From the NCBI RefSeq assembly GCF_046058945.1, contig NZ_CP175511.1, forward strand, positions 2,108,001 to 2,172,000: a stretch of DNA of 64,000 nt, given 5' to 3'. This document shows, in pieces, positions 24,262 to 33,173 of the stretch. A program made the translations under genes and the position numbers. The stretch is from Brochothrix campestris (lineage in GTDB: Bacteria > Bacillota > Bacilli > Lactobacillales > Listeriaceae). Position 1 is the first letter of the stretch. Every line of letters starts with the position of its first letter. Below the pieces are notes generated by a model. It saw only the letters and a program-made list of their open reading frames with translations. It was not told the origin of the DNA and made no database searches.

Positions 24262-24576
24262 TTATTCAGCCATCAATTCGACGGCACGATTTAAAACGTT
24301 GGCACCGTTCATCATGCCGTAATCTGCCATATTGATAACTTCGACAGGAATGTTTTTTCCAGCAAGTTTACCTTCCATTTGCCCTTTAAGGTAGCGTACT
24401 TGTGGACCTAATAATAAAACATCGATGTTTTTAGTTTCTAAGACTTGATCAACTTCACTCGCTGAAATAGCAAAGATATCTGATTCTAAGCCTTGCTCTT
24501 TTGAAGCCGCTTCCATTTTTGTAACTAATAAGCTTGTACTCATACCTGCTGAACATACTAACATGATTGTTTTCAT
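24262..24576 (-). CDS. PTS EIIB, lactose/chitobiose family
   Basis: The 104-residue EIIB has phospho-Cys in MLVCSAGMSTSLLV (Cys-8) and LLGPQVRYLK near residue 60. I chose ATG at 24576 over the longer frame from 24645 because GGAGG lies 8 bases upstream and the cysteine then sits at the family position. It is the first gene of the operon B-A-C-DUF871. Confidence 0.95.
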   Translation of the reverse strand: MKTIMLVCSAGMSTSLLVTKMEAASKEQGLESDIFAISASEVDQVLETKNIDVLLLGPQVRYLKGQMEGKLAGKNIPVEVINMADYGMMNGANVLNRAVELMAE

Positions 24577-24630
24577 ATTTTCCTGCCTCCTATGGCTCGT
24601 TTTTATCTCTAAAGTTAGAATAACACACAA

Positions 24631-24662
24631 TGGTCTATACCACAATAGCGAAAACGATTACA
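24631..24662 (-). promoter_or_regulatory. GntR/NagR-type operator and cre-like site upstream of the chitobiose-family PTS
   Basis: TGGTCTATACCA (24631-24642) is a perfect 12-bp palindrome matching the NagR/YvoA class of operators. On the - strand TGTAATCGTTTTCG (24649-24662) matches cre at about 12 of 14 positions. Half-sites GGTATAG and ATACCATT lie further upstream (about 24695-24745). Confidence 0.65.
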
Positions 24663-24805
24663 TTCCTTTTAAATCGGTATTTGTATTCGTTTTCACGAAT
24701 TGGTATAGTTGTCAATACAGCGCTTTCATTGCTTTATGATACCATTGGAACATTTTGAAAGCAATGGCTTTTGCGTTAACTTATCTGACATTTCACGCTA
24801 TTTAA

Positions 24806-25969
24806 TTAAAAATGTTCGTAAAATAACGCATCAATTGCGGGTAACGCACTTTGCCACGCTATACGTTCTGTTTCCGCTAGTGGTGATAAGACAAATCGCC
24901 CTATTTTCGATAGCGAAACATGCCCTAACATCAAAGCTGAAAAGGTCGTTATATTCAAATGTAAACAGCGATTACCAACTTCTGATTCCGTAATGACAGT
25001 AACCTGGCCATCAACTTCAATCCGATACACACCCTCATTCCAAGGTGCAAACTTGTCTGCTATTTTCAAACAGAGTGGCGTTGGTGGCTGCCAGTTATAC
25101 TGTTCTAAAAACGGCACAACATCGACCACACGCACCATCTCATGCTGAACCAACTCTTTTTTAAATTGTGGGTTATTAAAATCAGCACCAATGCCGTCAC
25201 TGACAATCGCTGAGCCTTTAATCTCGGTTACACTCGCACTATGCGAGCTAATAAAACGCCATAATGCGTGTTCACTTTGTGGTGATGAACCATAAAAATC
25301 AAGCACCTTAAAAGTTAATCCATCTAACAGATAGCGTACGTAAGCAGTTACAACACCGCTTTCATACACAACACCGAAGAAACTACCGCCTTCTCGACGT
25401 GCTAACCGTTGCCACCATGCACCATCGCGTTGCATCATCCCGGTCCGTTTCAATGCTTCAGCATTATGATAAGCCTTGACATCAGCAAAAACAGACTCAT
25501 TGCAATCAGCAAAACTAAAGCGTTTCACATCATCTGCCTGTTTACCAAAAGCGGGAAATAGTGCTTGCGGAATCGTGTAATCAACGCGATCGACAAACAA
25601 CTCCCACCCAAAATAACGGTAAAACGAAACAGAATACGGGGCTAATACCGAAACAGTTTCACCGTTCAACCGCATTTTACGCAGCAATTCTTGCATCAGT
25701 TGCTTCATAATGCCACGATTCCGGTATTCAGGATAGGTTGAGACAAAACCTACCCCACCCATTTTATAAGAGACTTGATTAATCGTCATATTTAAGGGCA
25801 ATGACATGATTAAACCAGCCAAAACATCTTCTTCATAGGCACCTAACGTAATACTGTTAGCGAGCCAATAACTAAAGTCGTCTCGACGTTCACCGTGATA
25901 GGGTGTGAAACAATAATCACGCAGTGCATGTGCCTTTTCAAAATCCGTTGCTGGAATAATCTTAATCAT
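24806..25969 (-). CDS. Eis-like GNAT acetyltransferase
   Basis: The 387-residue protein has an N-terminal GNAT domain with the acetyl-CoA loop VGFVSTYPEYRNRGIMKQLM near residue 75, a second GNAT-like half and a C-terminal SCP2-like domain (about 285-387). This is the three-part Eis arrangement. Mycobacterial Eis acetylates aminoglycosides and proteins, but the substrate here is unknown. It lies 12 bases after the GH1 gene and is probably co-transcribed with it. Confidence 0.88.
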   Translation of the reverse strand: MIKIIPATDFEKAHALRDYCFTPYHGERRDDFSYWLANSITLGAYEEDVLAGLIMSLPLNMTINQVSYKMGGVGFVSTYPEYRNRGIMKQLMQELLRKMRLNGETVSVLAPYSVSFYRYFGWELFVDRVDYTIPQALFPAFGKQADDVKRFSFADCNESVFADVKAYHNAEALKRTGMMQRDGAWWQRLARREGGSFFGVVYESGVVTAYVRYLLDGLTFKVLDFYGSSPQSEHALWRFISSHSASVTEIKGSAIVSDGIGADFNNPQFKKELVQHEMVRVVDVVPFLEQYNWQPPTPLCLKIADKFAPWNEGVYRIEVDGQVTVITESEVGNRCLHLNITTFSALMLGHVSLSKIGRFVLSPLAETERIAWQSALPAIDALFYEHF

Positions 25970-25981
25970 TTCATCGCCTCC

Positions 25982-27376
25982 TTAAGCGTCAAACCCATTG
26001 TTTGTTGCTACTTCTTTATACCAGTGACCACTTTTCTTAATCGTGCGTTTGCCATCATTCGCTAAATCAAGCGACACAAAACCATAACGGTTTTTATAAG
26101 CGTTTAACCATGACCAGTTATCAATGAACGTCCACATGTGGTAACCTTTTACATTTGACCCTTCTTGAATGGCTTGATGCACAAATTTCAAGTGATCCGT
26201 TACAAATTCAATGCGGTAGTCATCGTTTATTTGGCCATTTTCATCAATGAAACGTTCTTCATTTTCAACACCCATACCATTTTCAGAAATGTAACATGGA
26301 ATATTACCATAATTTTCACGAATATTCGTTAAACAATCGTAAATTCCTTTTTCATAAATTTCCCAACCGCGATACGGGTTCATTTTTTTACCGGGCATAT
26401 CGTATGTTTCGAAGAAATCTTCTGGCATTGGCACCGTGTAGTTGTGCGCTGTTTCACGCGCTTTAATACGACGTGGCTGATAATAGTTAATTCCTAGCAA
26501 GTCAACGGTGTTGTTTTTAATCAGCTCTAAGTCAGCTGCTTCATAAGTTGGCAACATATCAATTGCCTTTAAGTCGGCAACTAGATCAGCTGGGTATTCA
26601 CCCTTCACTGATGGATCTAAGAACGATCGGTTAAAGAACGCATCTGCAAACTGTGCTGCTTTCACATCAGCCGCGTTGTTTTCATCACGTGGGTAACTTG
26701 GTGTTAAGTTTAAGACAATACCAATCGTGCCATCTTGCTTCATTTCACGGTAGGCTGCAATTGCACGAGCGCTTGAAAGCATTTCATGAAAGGCTACTTG
26801 AACAGCATCTTTTAAGTTAACGATGGCTGGATAGTGGAATTCATACAGGTAACCACCTTCAACAGGCACAATCGGTTCGTTATGTGTAAACCATTTTTTT
26901 ACACGATCACCAAACAACTCGAAACAAGTACGTGCGTATTCTTCATAAGCATCAACAGTTGCACGATTGGTCCAACCACCCTCTGCTTGCAGAACAGCAG
27001 GCATATCAAAATGATACATATTAATAAACGGCTCAATGTCGTTCGCAATTAATTCGTCAATCAACTCATTATAAAAAGCGACGGCAGCTGGATTAACAGC
27101 TCCTCGACCTTCTGGAATTAAACGGCTCCACTGAATCGATGTACGGTAAGAGTTATGACCTGTTGCCTTTAATAATGCCACATCTTCTTTAATACGAATG
27201 TACGCCTGTGATGTTTTTTCAGGACCGACTTGATTGAAAAATAGCTCCGGCTGTTTTTTGTACCATAAATCCCAAATGCTATCGCCTTTGCCGTCACCTT
27301 CATAACGTCCTTCTGATTGTGGGCCACTTGCTGCCGAACCCCAGTAAAAATCTTGTGGAAATTGATATTTTGTCAT
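25982..27376 (-). CDS. GH1 6-phospho-beta-glucosidase
   Basis: This 464-residue TIM barrel hydrolyses PTS-imported phospho-beta-glucosides. The acid/base Glu is in FTHNEPIV near residue 172 and the nucleophile in CYISENGMG near 362; the phosphate-site region WSWLNAYKNRYGFV follows. ATG 27376 is preceded by GAGGAGGAAT, whereas the frame from 27412 lacks one. Placement upstream of the chitobiose-family PTS suggests shared substrates. Confidence 0.94.
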   Translation of the reverse strand: MTKYQFPQDFYWGSAASGPQSEGRYEGDGKGDSIWDLWYKKQPELFFNQVGPEKTSQAYIRIKEDVALLKATGHNSYRTSIQWSRLIPEGRGAVNPAAVAFYNELIDELIANDIEPFINMYHFDMPAVLQAEGGWTNRATVDAYEEYARTCFELFGDRVKKWFTHNEPIVPVEGGYLYEFHYPAIVNLKDAVQVAFHEMLSSARAIAAYREMKQDGTIGIVLNLTPSYPRDENNAADVKAAQFADAFFNRSFLDPSVKGEYPADLVADLKAIDMLPTYEAADLELIKNNTVDLLGINYYQPRRIKARETAHNYTVPMPEDFFETYDMPGKKMNPYRGWEIYEKGIYDCLTNIRENYGNIPCYISENGMGVENEERFIDENGQINDDYRIEFVTDHLKFVHQAIQEGSNVKGYHMWTFIDNWSWLNAYKNRYGFVSLDLANDGKRTIKKSGHWYKEVATNNGFDA

Positions 27377-27640
27377 AATAATTCCTCCTCTATCGATTGT
27401 GAGCATTCTCATATTTCGTCTCTGTAAGCGTTATCTAAACTCATCATACATCATTTCGCTCAGAAACACAGTTAAAAGTTGTCTAGTCCAATTATTTGAG
27501 TCTTTCATCCTATTCGGAAGCGACTAACAGCTCGATATCCGAGACTTTCGTCTGACATTTCTGTTCGTCTAAAGGTCTCTATTTGATTTTGAAAACGTTT
27601 AACTTTTATTATAATACACCATAATTTATCAAATTGCACG
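27377..27640 (-). promoter_or_regulatory. Upstream region of the GH1 gene with cre-like site
   Basis: TGAAAACGTTTAAC at 27590-27603 matches cre at about 12 of 14 positions. An AT-rich TATAAT-like stretch lies just beyond at about 27606-27616 on the - strand. The GH1 start is about 210 bases downstream, so the leader is long. No riboswitch or antiterminator fold was recognised in the leader. Frames here are shadows. Confidence 0.5.
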
Positions 27641-27678
27641 AAAAAGTATAGTCTTTTTAATAAAAGGCTATACTTTTT
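27641..27678. terminator. Terminator after the formate/nitrite transporter gene
   Basis: AAAAAGTATAG pairs with CTATACTTTTT. The inner bases extend the stem, and Ts lie at the end on either strand. Confidence 0.8.
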
Positions 27679-27682
27679 CGAG

Positions 27683-28435
27683 CTATTTTTTGAGGCCGTA
27701 AAAATAGATGAGTGACACAAAGACGGCACCACCGACCACATTGCCACAATAAACCGGAATGACGTTATTAATGAAGGCTAACCATGATGAGCCACCTTCA
27801 AAAATCGCCGCCGGAATAACGAACATATTGGCGACACTATGTTGAAAGCCAATCGCGACAAAGGTCATCACCGGGAACCAAATCGCTAATATTTTACCCG
27901 CAGCATCCTTTGCCCCGTATGCTAACCATACCGCGAGACCAACAAACCAATTACAACCGATGCCGGATATAAACGCCTGTAACGCAGTGGCAGAAGTTTT
28001 TGCCTCAGCAACGGCTAACGTTTTATGTAAGTACTCAGCACTGCTCGTGAGACCAACAAGATGACCAAAACAATACGCTACAAACATCGCACCGATAAAA
28101 TTGGCAATCGTGATTACCAACCAATTATGCAGCAACTGTTTCAGCGAGATTTTACGGGCGAATAAGGCCGCACTCACGGCCATCATATTGCCGGTAATTA
28201 ACTCACCACCAGCTAAAACAATCACGATTAAGCCAATCGGAAACACCGCAGCACCAATCAAATTAGCTAAGCTACCTAACTCAGTCACTGATGCGATGAC
28301 GCGGATATAGGCGAGATAACCGAGGGAAATCATCGCTCCTCCAACAAAACCAAGAATCATTTTCTGGAGAAAACCCATCGCAATCTTATCTTCTCCTTTT
28401 GTGATTGTTACTGCTAATATTTCTGCCTGTGTCAT
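27683..28435 (-). CDS. Formate/nitrite transporter family channel
   Basis: The 250-residue FNT protein has six hydrophobic helices. Hallmarks are ELITGNMM near residue 80, GCNWFVGLAVWLA near 155 and FQHSVANMF near 193. Given pflB/pflA 10 kb away, formate export or uptake is the likely role; nitrite or another weak acid is possible. I chose ATG 28435 because AAGGGAGTGG lies about 9 bases upstream. The in-frame ATG at 28459 has no ribosome site. Confidence 0.92.
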   Translation of the reverse strand: MTQAEILAVTITKGEDKIAMGFLQKMILGFVGGAMISLGYLAYIRVIASVTELGSLANLIGAAVFPIGLIVIVLAGGELITGNMMAVSAALFARKISLKQLLHNWLVITIANFIGAMFVAYCFGHLVGLTSSAEYLHKTLAVAEAKTSATALQAFISGIGCNWFVGLAVWLAYGAKDAAGKILAIWFPVMTFVAIGFQHSVANMFVIPAAIFEGGSSWLAFINNVIPVYCGNVVGGAVFVSLIYFYGLKK

Positions 28436-28564
28436 CAAACCAAACCACTCCCTTGCCATTAATGATAGCGTTTTTATTAGTATACCGTTTTATTGTATTA
28501 CTGTGATAATTTCACGTAAAATGACACCTCTATTTGCTAGAAGTGTCATTCCTTTGTCATATAT

Positions 28565-29479
28565 TTAAGGTAAAACATTGCCTGCTGCTTTGTAAAGAAG
28601 GTACCATTCTTCATGTGTCAGCTGAATATCGCTCGCCTCAATCATCTCACTAATACGTGTCGGATTCATACTACCTAATAACACTTGCATCTTAGCTGGA
28701 TGACGTAAAATCCATGCAATCGCAATGGCCGCTGCAGTTGTTTCATATTTTTTTGCCACTACTTCGAGCGCAGCATTTAATTCAGGGAAATCTTCGTGTC
28801 CAATAAACACACCTTCAAAGTAACCGTATTGTAACGGTGACCACGCTTGAATTGTCATATTTTCTAAACGACTGTATTCGATTAAACCTGCTGTCGGTTG
28901 TGCTTGTGGCGATAAGTTATTTACATTAAAGCCTTCATCAAGCATACCGGTATGTTTAAGACCAAATTGAAGTTGATTAACAAGCAACGGCTGTTTAACA
29001 ACCGATTTAAGCAACTCGATTTGAAGTGGGTTTTGATTACTCACACCAAACGAACGTACTTTACCTTGTTTTTCTAACTCATCGAAAGCCGCAGCAATTT
29101 CGGTCGGATCCATTAAAGCATCAGGACGATGCAACACAAGCACATCCAAGTAATCTGTGTCGAGTCGTTTTAAAATACCATCGACCGACGATATGATATG
29201 CGGTTTTGAAAAGTTAAATCCCGTTGGTGTAATGCCACATTTAGATTGCAGCATAATGTTTTCACGTGAAACACCGAGGTCTTTAAAAGCTTCTGCAAAG
29301 ACTGTTTCAGACGTGCCCCCACCATAAATATCAGCATGGTCAAAGAAATTGATACCACCTGTAATTGCCGTTTCTAATACTTTGACTGCTTCTTTGTTTG
29401 TTAAACTACTCATTCGCATACAGCCTAACGCAATATCTGACGCTGTTAACGTTGATTTACCAAGTGTGATTTGTTTCAT
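28565..29479 (-). CDS. Aldo/keto reductase (YdhF-like)
   Basis: The 304-residue NADPH-dependent oxidoreductase barrel has catalytic residues visible in FFDHADIYGGG (Asp/Tyr near 48-53), QSKCG and VLVLHRPD. Substrate unknown. The ATG at 29479 (MKQITLGKS) has GGGGG 6 bases upstream, and the earlier ATG abuts that site. Confidence 0.92.
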   Translation of the reverse strand: MKQITLGKSTLTASDIALGCMRMSSLTNKEAVKVLETAITGGINFFDHADIYGGGTSETVFAEAFKDLGVSRENIMLQSKCGITPTGFNFSKPHIISSVDGILKRLDTDYLDVLVLHRPDALMDPTEIAAAFDELEKQGKVRSFGVSNQNPLQIELLKSVVKQPLLVNQLQFGLKHTGMLDEGFNVNNLSPQAQPTAGLIEYSRLENMTIQAWSPLQYGYFEGVFIGHEDFPELNAALEVVAKKYETTAAAIAIAWILRHPAKMQVLLGSMNPTRISEMIEASDIQLTHEEWYLLYKAAGNVLP

Positions 29480-29542
29480 CTTCATCCCCCTCAATCGATT
29501 GTTTACTTATTTAGTGTACGCTAAAATAAAACAGCAAGATAG

Positions 29543-29556
29543 TGAAAACGCTTTAT
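29543..29556. promoter_or_regulatory. cre-like site upstream of the aldo/keto reductase
   Basis: TGAAAACGCTTTAT matches the cre consensus at 13 of 14 positions, about 65 bases upstream of the reductase start. Confidence 0.5.
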
Positions 29557-29565
29557 TTTATAAAA

Positions 29566-29615
29566 AAAAGAAGCGTCACTTGCGCTTTTAGACACAAGTT
29601 AACACTTCTGTTACT
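29566..29615 (-). terminator. Terminator of the M20 amidohydrolase gene
   Basis: On the - strand AGAAGTGTTAACTTG pairs imperfectly with CAAGTGACGCTTCT and is followed by eight Ts. Confidence 0.8.
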
Positions 29616-29618
29616 GCC

Positions 29619-30809
29619 TTACACTTCCGGTTGATAAAAACCTAAGACAATATCAGCAACCGTCTTAGCTGATACTAAAATAGACGCCTCATCAATATCA
29701 AATCGTGGGTTATGATTGTAAATTAACTCGGTTTGACCCGCAGGTTGTGCCCCAATATAAAGAAAGACACCTGGAATTTTTTCAGTGTAAAAAGCAAAAT
29801 CTTCTGATCCCGATACAACTGGCACTTCAGCTAAGGCTGTGATATAATCTGCCTTTCCTTTTTCGAGATAGCCTACAACTTCATCCATTACAACCGGGTC
29901 GTTATAGAGCACTGGATAATCGTCTTTGTAATCGAGTTCACAACTGACATGAAAACTCAATTCCAAGCCTTTGACGAGCGCTTTAATTTCTGCTTGAATA
30001 CGGTCGCGTACTTCGGGTTTGATGAAACGTACATCACCTTCCAACGTCACACTATCTTTAATAATGTTGAACGTTCCTTCACCCGCAAATGAGCCAATTG
30101 TTACGACACCAAGTTCAATTGGATTAACACAACGACTAATCACTGTTTGAATCTGTGTCACAAAGTACGAACCAGCCACAATTGAATCATGACTTAAATG
30201 TGGTGAGGAACCATGGCCACCTTTACCCCTTATCTTTAAGTTGAAATAATTGCGCCCAGCCATCGCTTTACCACCACAGTAAGCGACCACACCCGCAGGC
30301 ATCCCAGGCATCACATGGATGCCATATATTTTATCAACGTCATCCAATAATCCCGACGCTAAAATATCTTTGGCTCCACCAGGCGGCTTTTCTTCCGCAT
30401 GTTGATGGACGATTTTAATTGTCCCCGGAATTTCATCCTTTAGTTCAATTAAACAGTCTGCTAAGACAAGTAAATAAGCCGTATGGGCATCATGACCACA
30501 GGCATGCATCACGCCTTTATTTTTAGAAGCAAATGGCAAACCAGTTTCTTCTTCGATTGGCAGTGCATCGAAATCAGCACGAAGAGCGATTGTCTTGCCT
30601 GTGTTTTCTGGATTGATTGTTACAACGACACCATGACCACCGCCCACTTCGCTATCTATTTTGACATCCTTTCCCTCATAAAAGTCACGGATATAGCGTG
30701 CGGTTTCTACTTCTTCAAACGATACTTCTGGATATTGATGCAGATGGCGACGAATTTGAATCATTTCTGCTTCTCGTTGTTCTAACATACTCATCAATCT
30801 AGCTCTCAT
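29619..30809 (-). CDS. M20-family amidohydrolase (HipO/IAA-amino-acid hydrolase type)
   Basis: This 396-residue di-metal hydrolase removes acyl groups from N-acyl amino acids. Metal and catalytic motifs are visible: LRADFDALPIEEETGLPF near residue 76, MHACGHDAHTA near 104, HQHAEEKPPGGA near 137 and GSEDFAFY near 352. AAGGAGGAA precedes the ATG. It is a single gene with its own terminator. Confidence 0.93.
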   Translation of the reverse strand: MRARLMSMLEQREAEMIQIRRHLHQYPEVSFEEVETARYIRDFYEGKDVKIDSEVGGGHGVVVTINPENTGKTIALRADFDALPIEEETGLPFASKNKGVMHACGHDAHTAYLLVLADCLIELKDEIPGTIKIVHQHAEEKPPGGAKDILASGLLDDVDKIYGIHVMPGMPAGVVAYCGGKAMAGRNYFNLKIRGKGGHGSSPHLSHDSIVAGSYFVTQIQTVISRCVNPIELGVVTIGSFAGEGTFNIIKDSVTLEGDVRFIKPEVRDRIQAEIKALVKGLELSFHVSCELDYKDDYPVLYNDPVVMDEVVGYLEKGKADYITALAEVPVVSGSEDFAFYTEKIPGVFLYIGAQPAGQTELIYNHNPRFDIDEASILVSAKTVADIVLGFYQPEV

Positions 30810-31019
30810 CTAAATTCCTCCTTCATAGTCGTTTTATACGACTACACTATATCACATTCACTAGTTAAATAGTTGTAAAAACCTTATCCTTAACTATAAA
30901 CACAGGATGTTCAATTATGTTATAATTAAAAAGGTTAATTTAGGTTATCTGTCAGCTAAATCTAAGCTGATTTGAGTGAACCTTACTAACGAATCAAACT
31001 ATATTTAGGAGAATGACTA

Positions 31020-31655
31020 ATGAATAAACGTCTTAAGAAAAAACTGGCTAAACGTCAACAAGAAGCTACGATTTCACAAGTAACTGCAACTAAGCCGGCA
31101 GTTAAAACAGTGGTTGTTTCACCTGTCATCAAACCGACCAAAACAGTTGGAGCTACACCAACAGTTGCAAGTAAGAGCACGCATAAAGTTCAACTCACTA
31201 AACAAACACTTCCGTTAGATAAAGCACTTTATCCGATTTATAATACATTGCTTGCTGCTGCTAACACAACAGCAACAAAAGCATTTAATCAGTTAATGTT
31301 AGACGCTGTTGCAAACAGTGTCGCTACCGAAGACATTGTTGAAGTTGGAGCCGTGTTAGCCACTTATGAAGAAGCAACAGCTCGCGTGACAAAATACTTC
31401 AAATCAAAAACAGCTGTTCGTCCGTTAACTGCTAAAATGTTAACAGATGATAAAGCACGTACGAAACGTTTTGACGAAATCATTGCACTTGCTACCGATG
31501 TTGCTGGCTTAGCAACTGAATCAGCAGCAGTGACTCGCTCAACATTAGCCCTTGATTTAACGGCTCAAAAACAAGCGTTAACAGCACAACTGGCAACGAT
31601 TGCAGCCGCTTATAACGCTCAATTAGATGAGACACAGGCACCATTGTCACTTTAA
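31020..31655 (+). CDS. Uncharacterised Lys/Thr/Ala-rich protein
   Basis: The 211-residue protein has a good TTAGGAGAATG ribosome site. The N-terminus is very basic (MNKRLKKKLAKRQQE) and is followed by a Thr/Val/Pro-rich, probably disordered segment (about 20-65). Ala-rich predicted helices, possibly coiled-coil, follow from about 70 to the end. There is no signal peptide or cysteine. I do not recognise the family. The basic head suggests nucleic-acid or ribosome contact, but that is only a guess. Confidence 0.7.
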   Translation: MNKRLKKKLAKRQQEATISQVTATKPAVKTVVVSPVIKPTKTVGATPTVASKSTHKVQLTKQTLPLDKALYPIYNTLLAAANTTATKAFNQLMLDAVANSVATEDIVEVGAVLATYEEATARVTKYFKSKTAVRPLTAKMLTDDKARTKRFDEIIALATDVAGLATESAAVTRSTLALDLTAQKQALTAQLATIAAAYNAQLDETQAPLSL

Positions 31656-31737
31656 TACACACTCAAAGTCAGCTTTATCGCTGGCTTTAGGTGTGTCTTG
31701 AACTAAACACACACTAAAATAGAAGTAGGGATCAATT

Positions 31738-32994
31738 ATGAAAAAAAGTTTTAAATTATATCGTTCGTCGTTGTTGTTAATCGGGGCGATTATTATTGGC
31801 GGGATTATCGGAATCTGCTTTCCTGCTCAAACACATTACCTTAAACCCGTTGGTGATGTCTTCGTCAACTTTATGTTTATGGCAATTGTACCATTTGTTT
31901 TCTTAAGTATTTCTTCAGCGATTGCTTCAATGAATGGCACTAAACGTCTTGGCAAAATTATGGGGAGTACGATGCTTATTTTTGTCTTTACAGCTATTAT
32001 TTCTGCTATTCTTGGTTACATTGCAATCCGCCTCTTTCCGCTCGTGCAACATGCGAACCTCGACTCAATTAAAGCATTAATGGGCAATGGCGCAGCAACC
32101 GATGAAATGGCTCTAAGCGATCGGCTTGTGGGGATTTTCACTGTTAACGATTTCAGTTTATTACTATCAAAAGAACACATGCTACCATTGATTTTCTTCT
32201 CTGTTTTAATCGGTTTAGCGACCTCATCATTAGGCGAAAAAGGACAGCCGTTTGCGGCTTTCTTAAAATCAGGTTCTGAAGTATTAATGAAACTCGTTCA
32301 ATTCATTATGTACTTGGCACCGATTGGTTTGGGCTGTTATTTTGCCGCTATTATCGGTGATCTTGGCTCACAAATCATTGGCAGCTATGTTCGTGTGATT
32401 GTGCTGTATGTTGTGTTAGCGATTGTTTACTTTATTGCGATGAATACCGTCTATGCTTTACTAGCTGGTGGTAAAGACGGCTTCCGTCTCTTTTGGAGCA
32501 ACATTACCAAACCCGCAATTACAGCGATTGCGACGTGTTCAAGTGCCGCTTCTATTCCGGTTAACTTAAAGGCAACTAAAGACATGCGCGTGCCTCATGA
32601 TATTGCCGATACTGTCATTCCTTTAGGGGCAAACACACATAAAGATGGGTCAGTTATCGGTGGTGTCTTTAAGATTGCCTTCTTATACGGCGTCTTTAAC
32701 CGTGACATTGCTGGTTTTGACAACATGCTTATTATTATCTGTTGTGCATTCCTCGTCGGTGCTGTGATGGGTGCGATTCCTGGTGGTGGTATGATTGCCG
32801 AAGTATTAATCGTGACGATTCTCGGTTTCCCCCTTGAAGCCGTGCCACTTGTACTTGTGATTAGCACAATTATTGATATGCCAGCGACCTTATTGAACTC
32901 ATCAGGTAATACCGTGAGCGCGATGATGGTAACCCGCTTGGTTGAAGGAAAAAACTATTTTAAAAATAAATTAAAAACGACAGCAAACCGTTAA
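31738..32994 (+). CDS. Dicarboxylate/amino acid:cation symporter (DAACS family)
   Basis: The 418-residue GltP/GltT-fold transporter has eight helices and two hairpins. Signatures are the serine-rich loop TCSSAASIPVNLKA near residue 263, PLGANTHKDGS near 295 and STIIDMPATLLNSSGNT near 380. The NSSGNT in place of NxxGD suggests it differs from classic glutamate carriers; serine/threonine transport (SstT-like) or another dicarboxylate is possible. A copy of the repeat 3' end and a terminator follow. Confidence 0.88.
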   Translation: MKKSFKLYRSSLLLIGAIIIGGIIGICFPAQTHYLKPVGDVFVNFMFMAIVPFVFLSISSAIASMNGTKRLGKIMGSTMLIFVFTAIISAILGYIAIRLFPLVQHANLDSIKALMGNGAATDEMALSDRLVGIFTVNDFSLLLSKEHMLPLIFFSVLIGLATSSLGEKGQPFAAFLKSGSEVLMKLVQFIMYLAPIGLGCYFAAIIGDLGSQIIGSYVRVIVLYVVLAIVYFIAMNTVYALLAGGKDGFRLFWSNITKPAITAIATCSSAASIPVNLKATKDMRVPHDIADTVIPLGANTHKDGSVIGGVFKIAFLYGVFNRDIAGFDNMLIIICCAFLVGAVMGAIPGGGMIAEVLIVTILGFPLEAVPLVLVISTIIDMPATLLNSSGNTVSAMMVTRLVEGKNYFKNKLKTTANR

Positions 32995-33009
32995 AACTGA
33001 ACAAATTTG

Positions 33010-33046
33010 CTTGCCGAATTTGTCGATCTAGGACAGCGTTTATCTT
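33010..33046 (+). repeat. Dispersed intergenic repeat, copy D (3'-end fragment)
   Basis: GATCTAGGACAGCGTTTATCTTCA runs directly into the palindromic terminator at 33047-33088, as in the other 3'-end copies. Confidence 0.7.
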
Positions 33047-33088
33047 CATACAAAGAGCCACTAACAATTGTTAGTGGCTCTTTGTATG
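33047..33088. terminator. 42-bp perfect palindrome, terminator after the symporter gene
   Basis: The sequence is a perfect inverted repeat centred at 33067/33068, with arms beginning CATACAAAGAGCCACTAACA. It follows the repeat fragment. Confidence 0.85.
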
Positions 33089-33098
33089 AGGTAAATCT

Positions 33099-33146
33099 TT
33101 GACACACCCACCCCACTACTGTACTATCTTAAGTAGTACAGTAGTG
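33099..33146 (+). promoter_or_regulatory. Promoter and palindromic operator of the GntR-ABC operon
   Basis: TTGACA (33099-33104), a 17-base spacer and TACTAT (33122-33127) form the promoter. CACTACTGTACTA (33114-33126) and TAGTACAGTAGTG (33134-33146) are perfect 13-bp arms around 7 bases and cover the -10. Autorepression by the YtrA-type GntR protein encoded next is likely. Confidence 0.82.
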
Positions 33147-33173
33147 CAAAGCTCACGAAAGGAGTGCCTCCAT

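Noticed and set aside
24727..24766. Inverted repeat CATTGCTTT/AAAGCAATG after the Eis-like gene as a terminator
   Set aside because: The stem is 9 bp with a 22-base loop and no T-run on either side, so termination cannot be supported.
27505..27747. 80-codon frame upstream of the GH1 gene on -
   Set aside because: Lacks a ribosome site, overlaps the end of the formate-channel gene and a terminator, and covers the cre-like site; judged a chance frame.
30838..31019. Riboswitch upstream of the unknown gene at 31020
   Set aside because: A short TCTGTCAGCTAAATCTAAGC region has weak pairing only; no known aptamer core was recognised.
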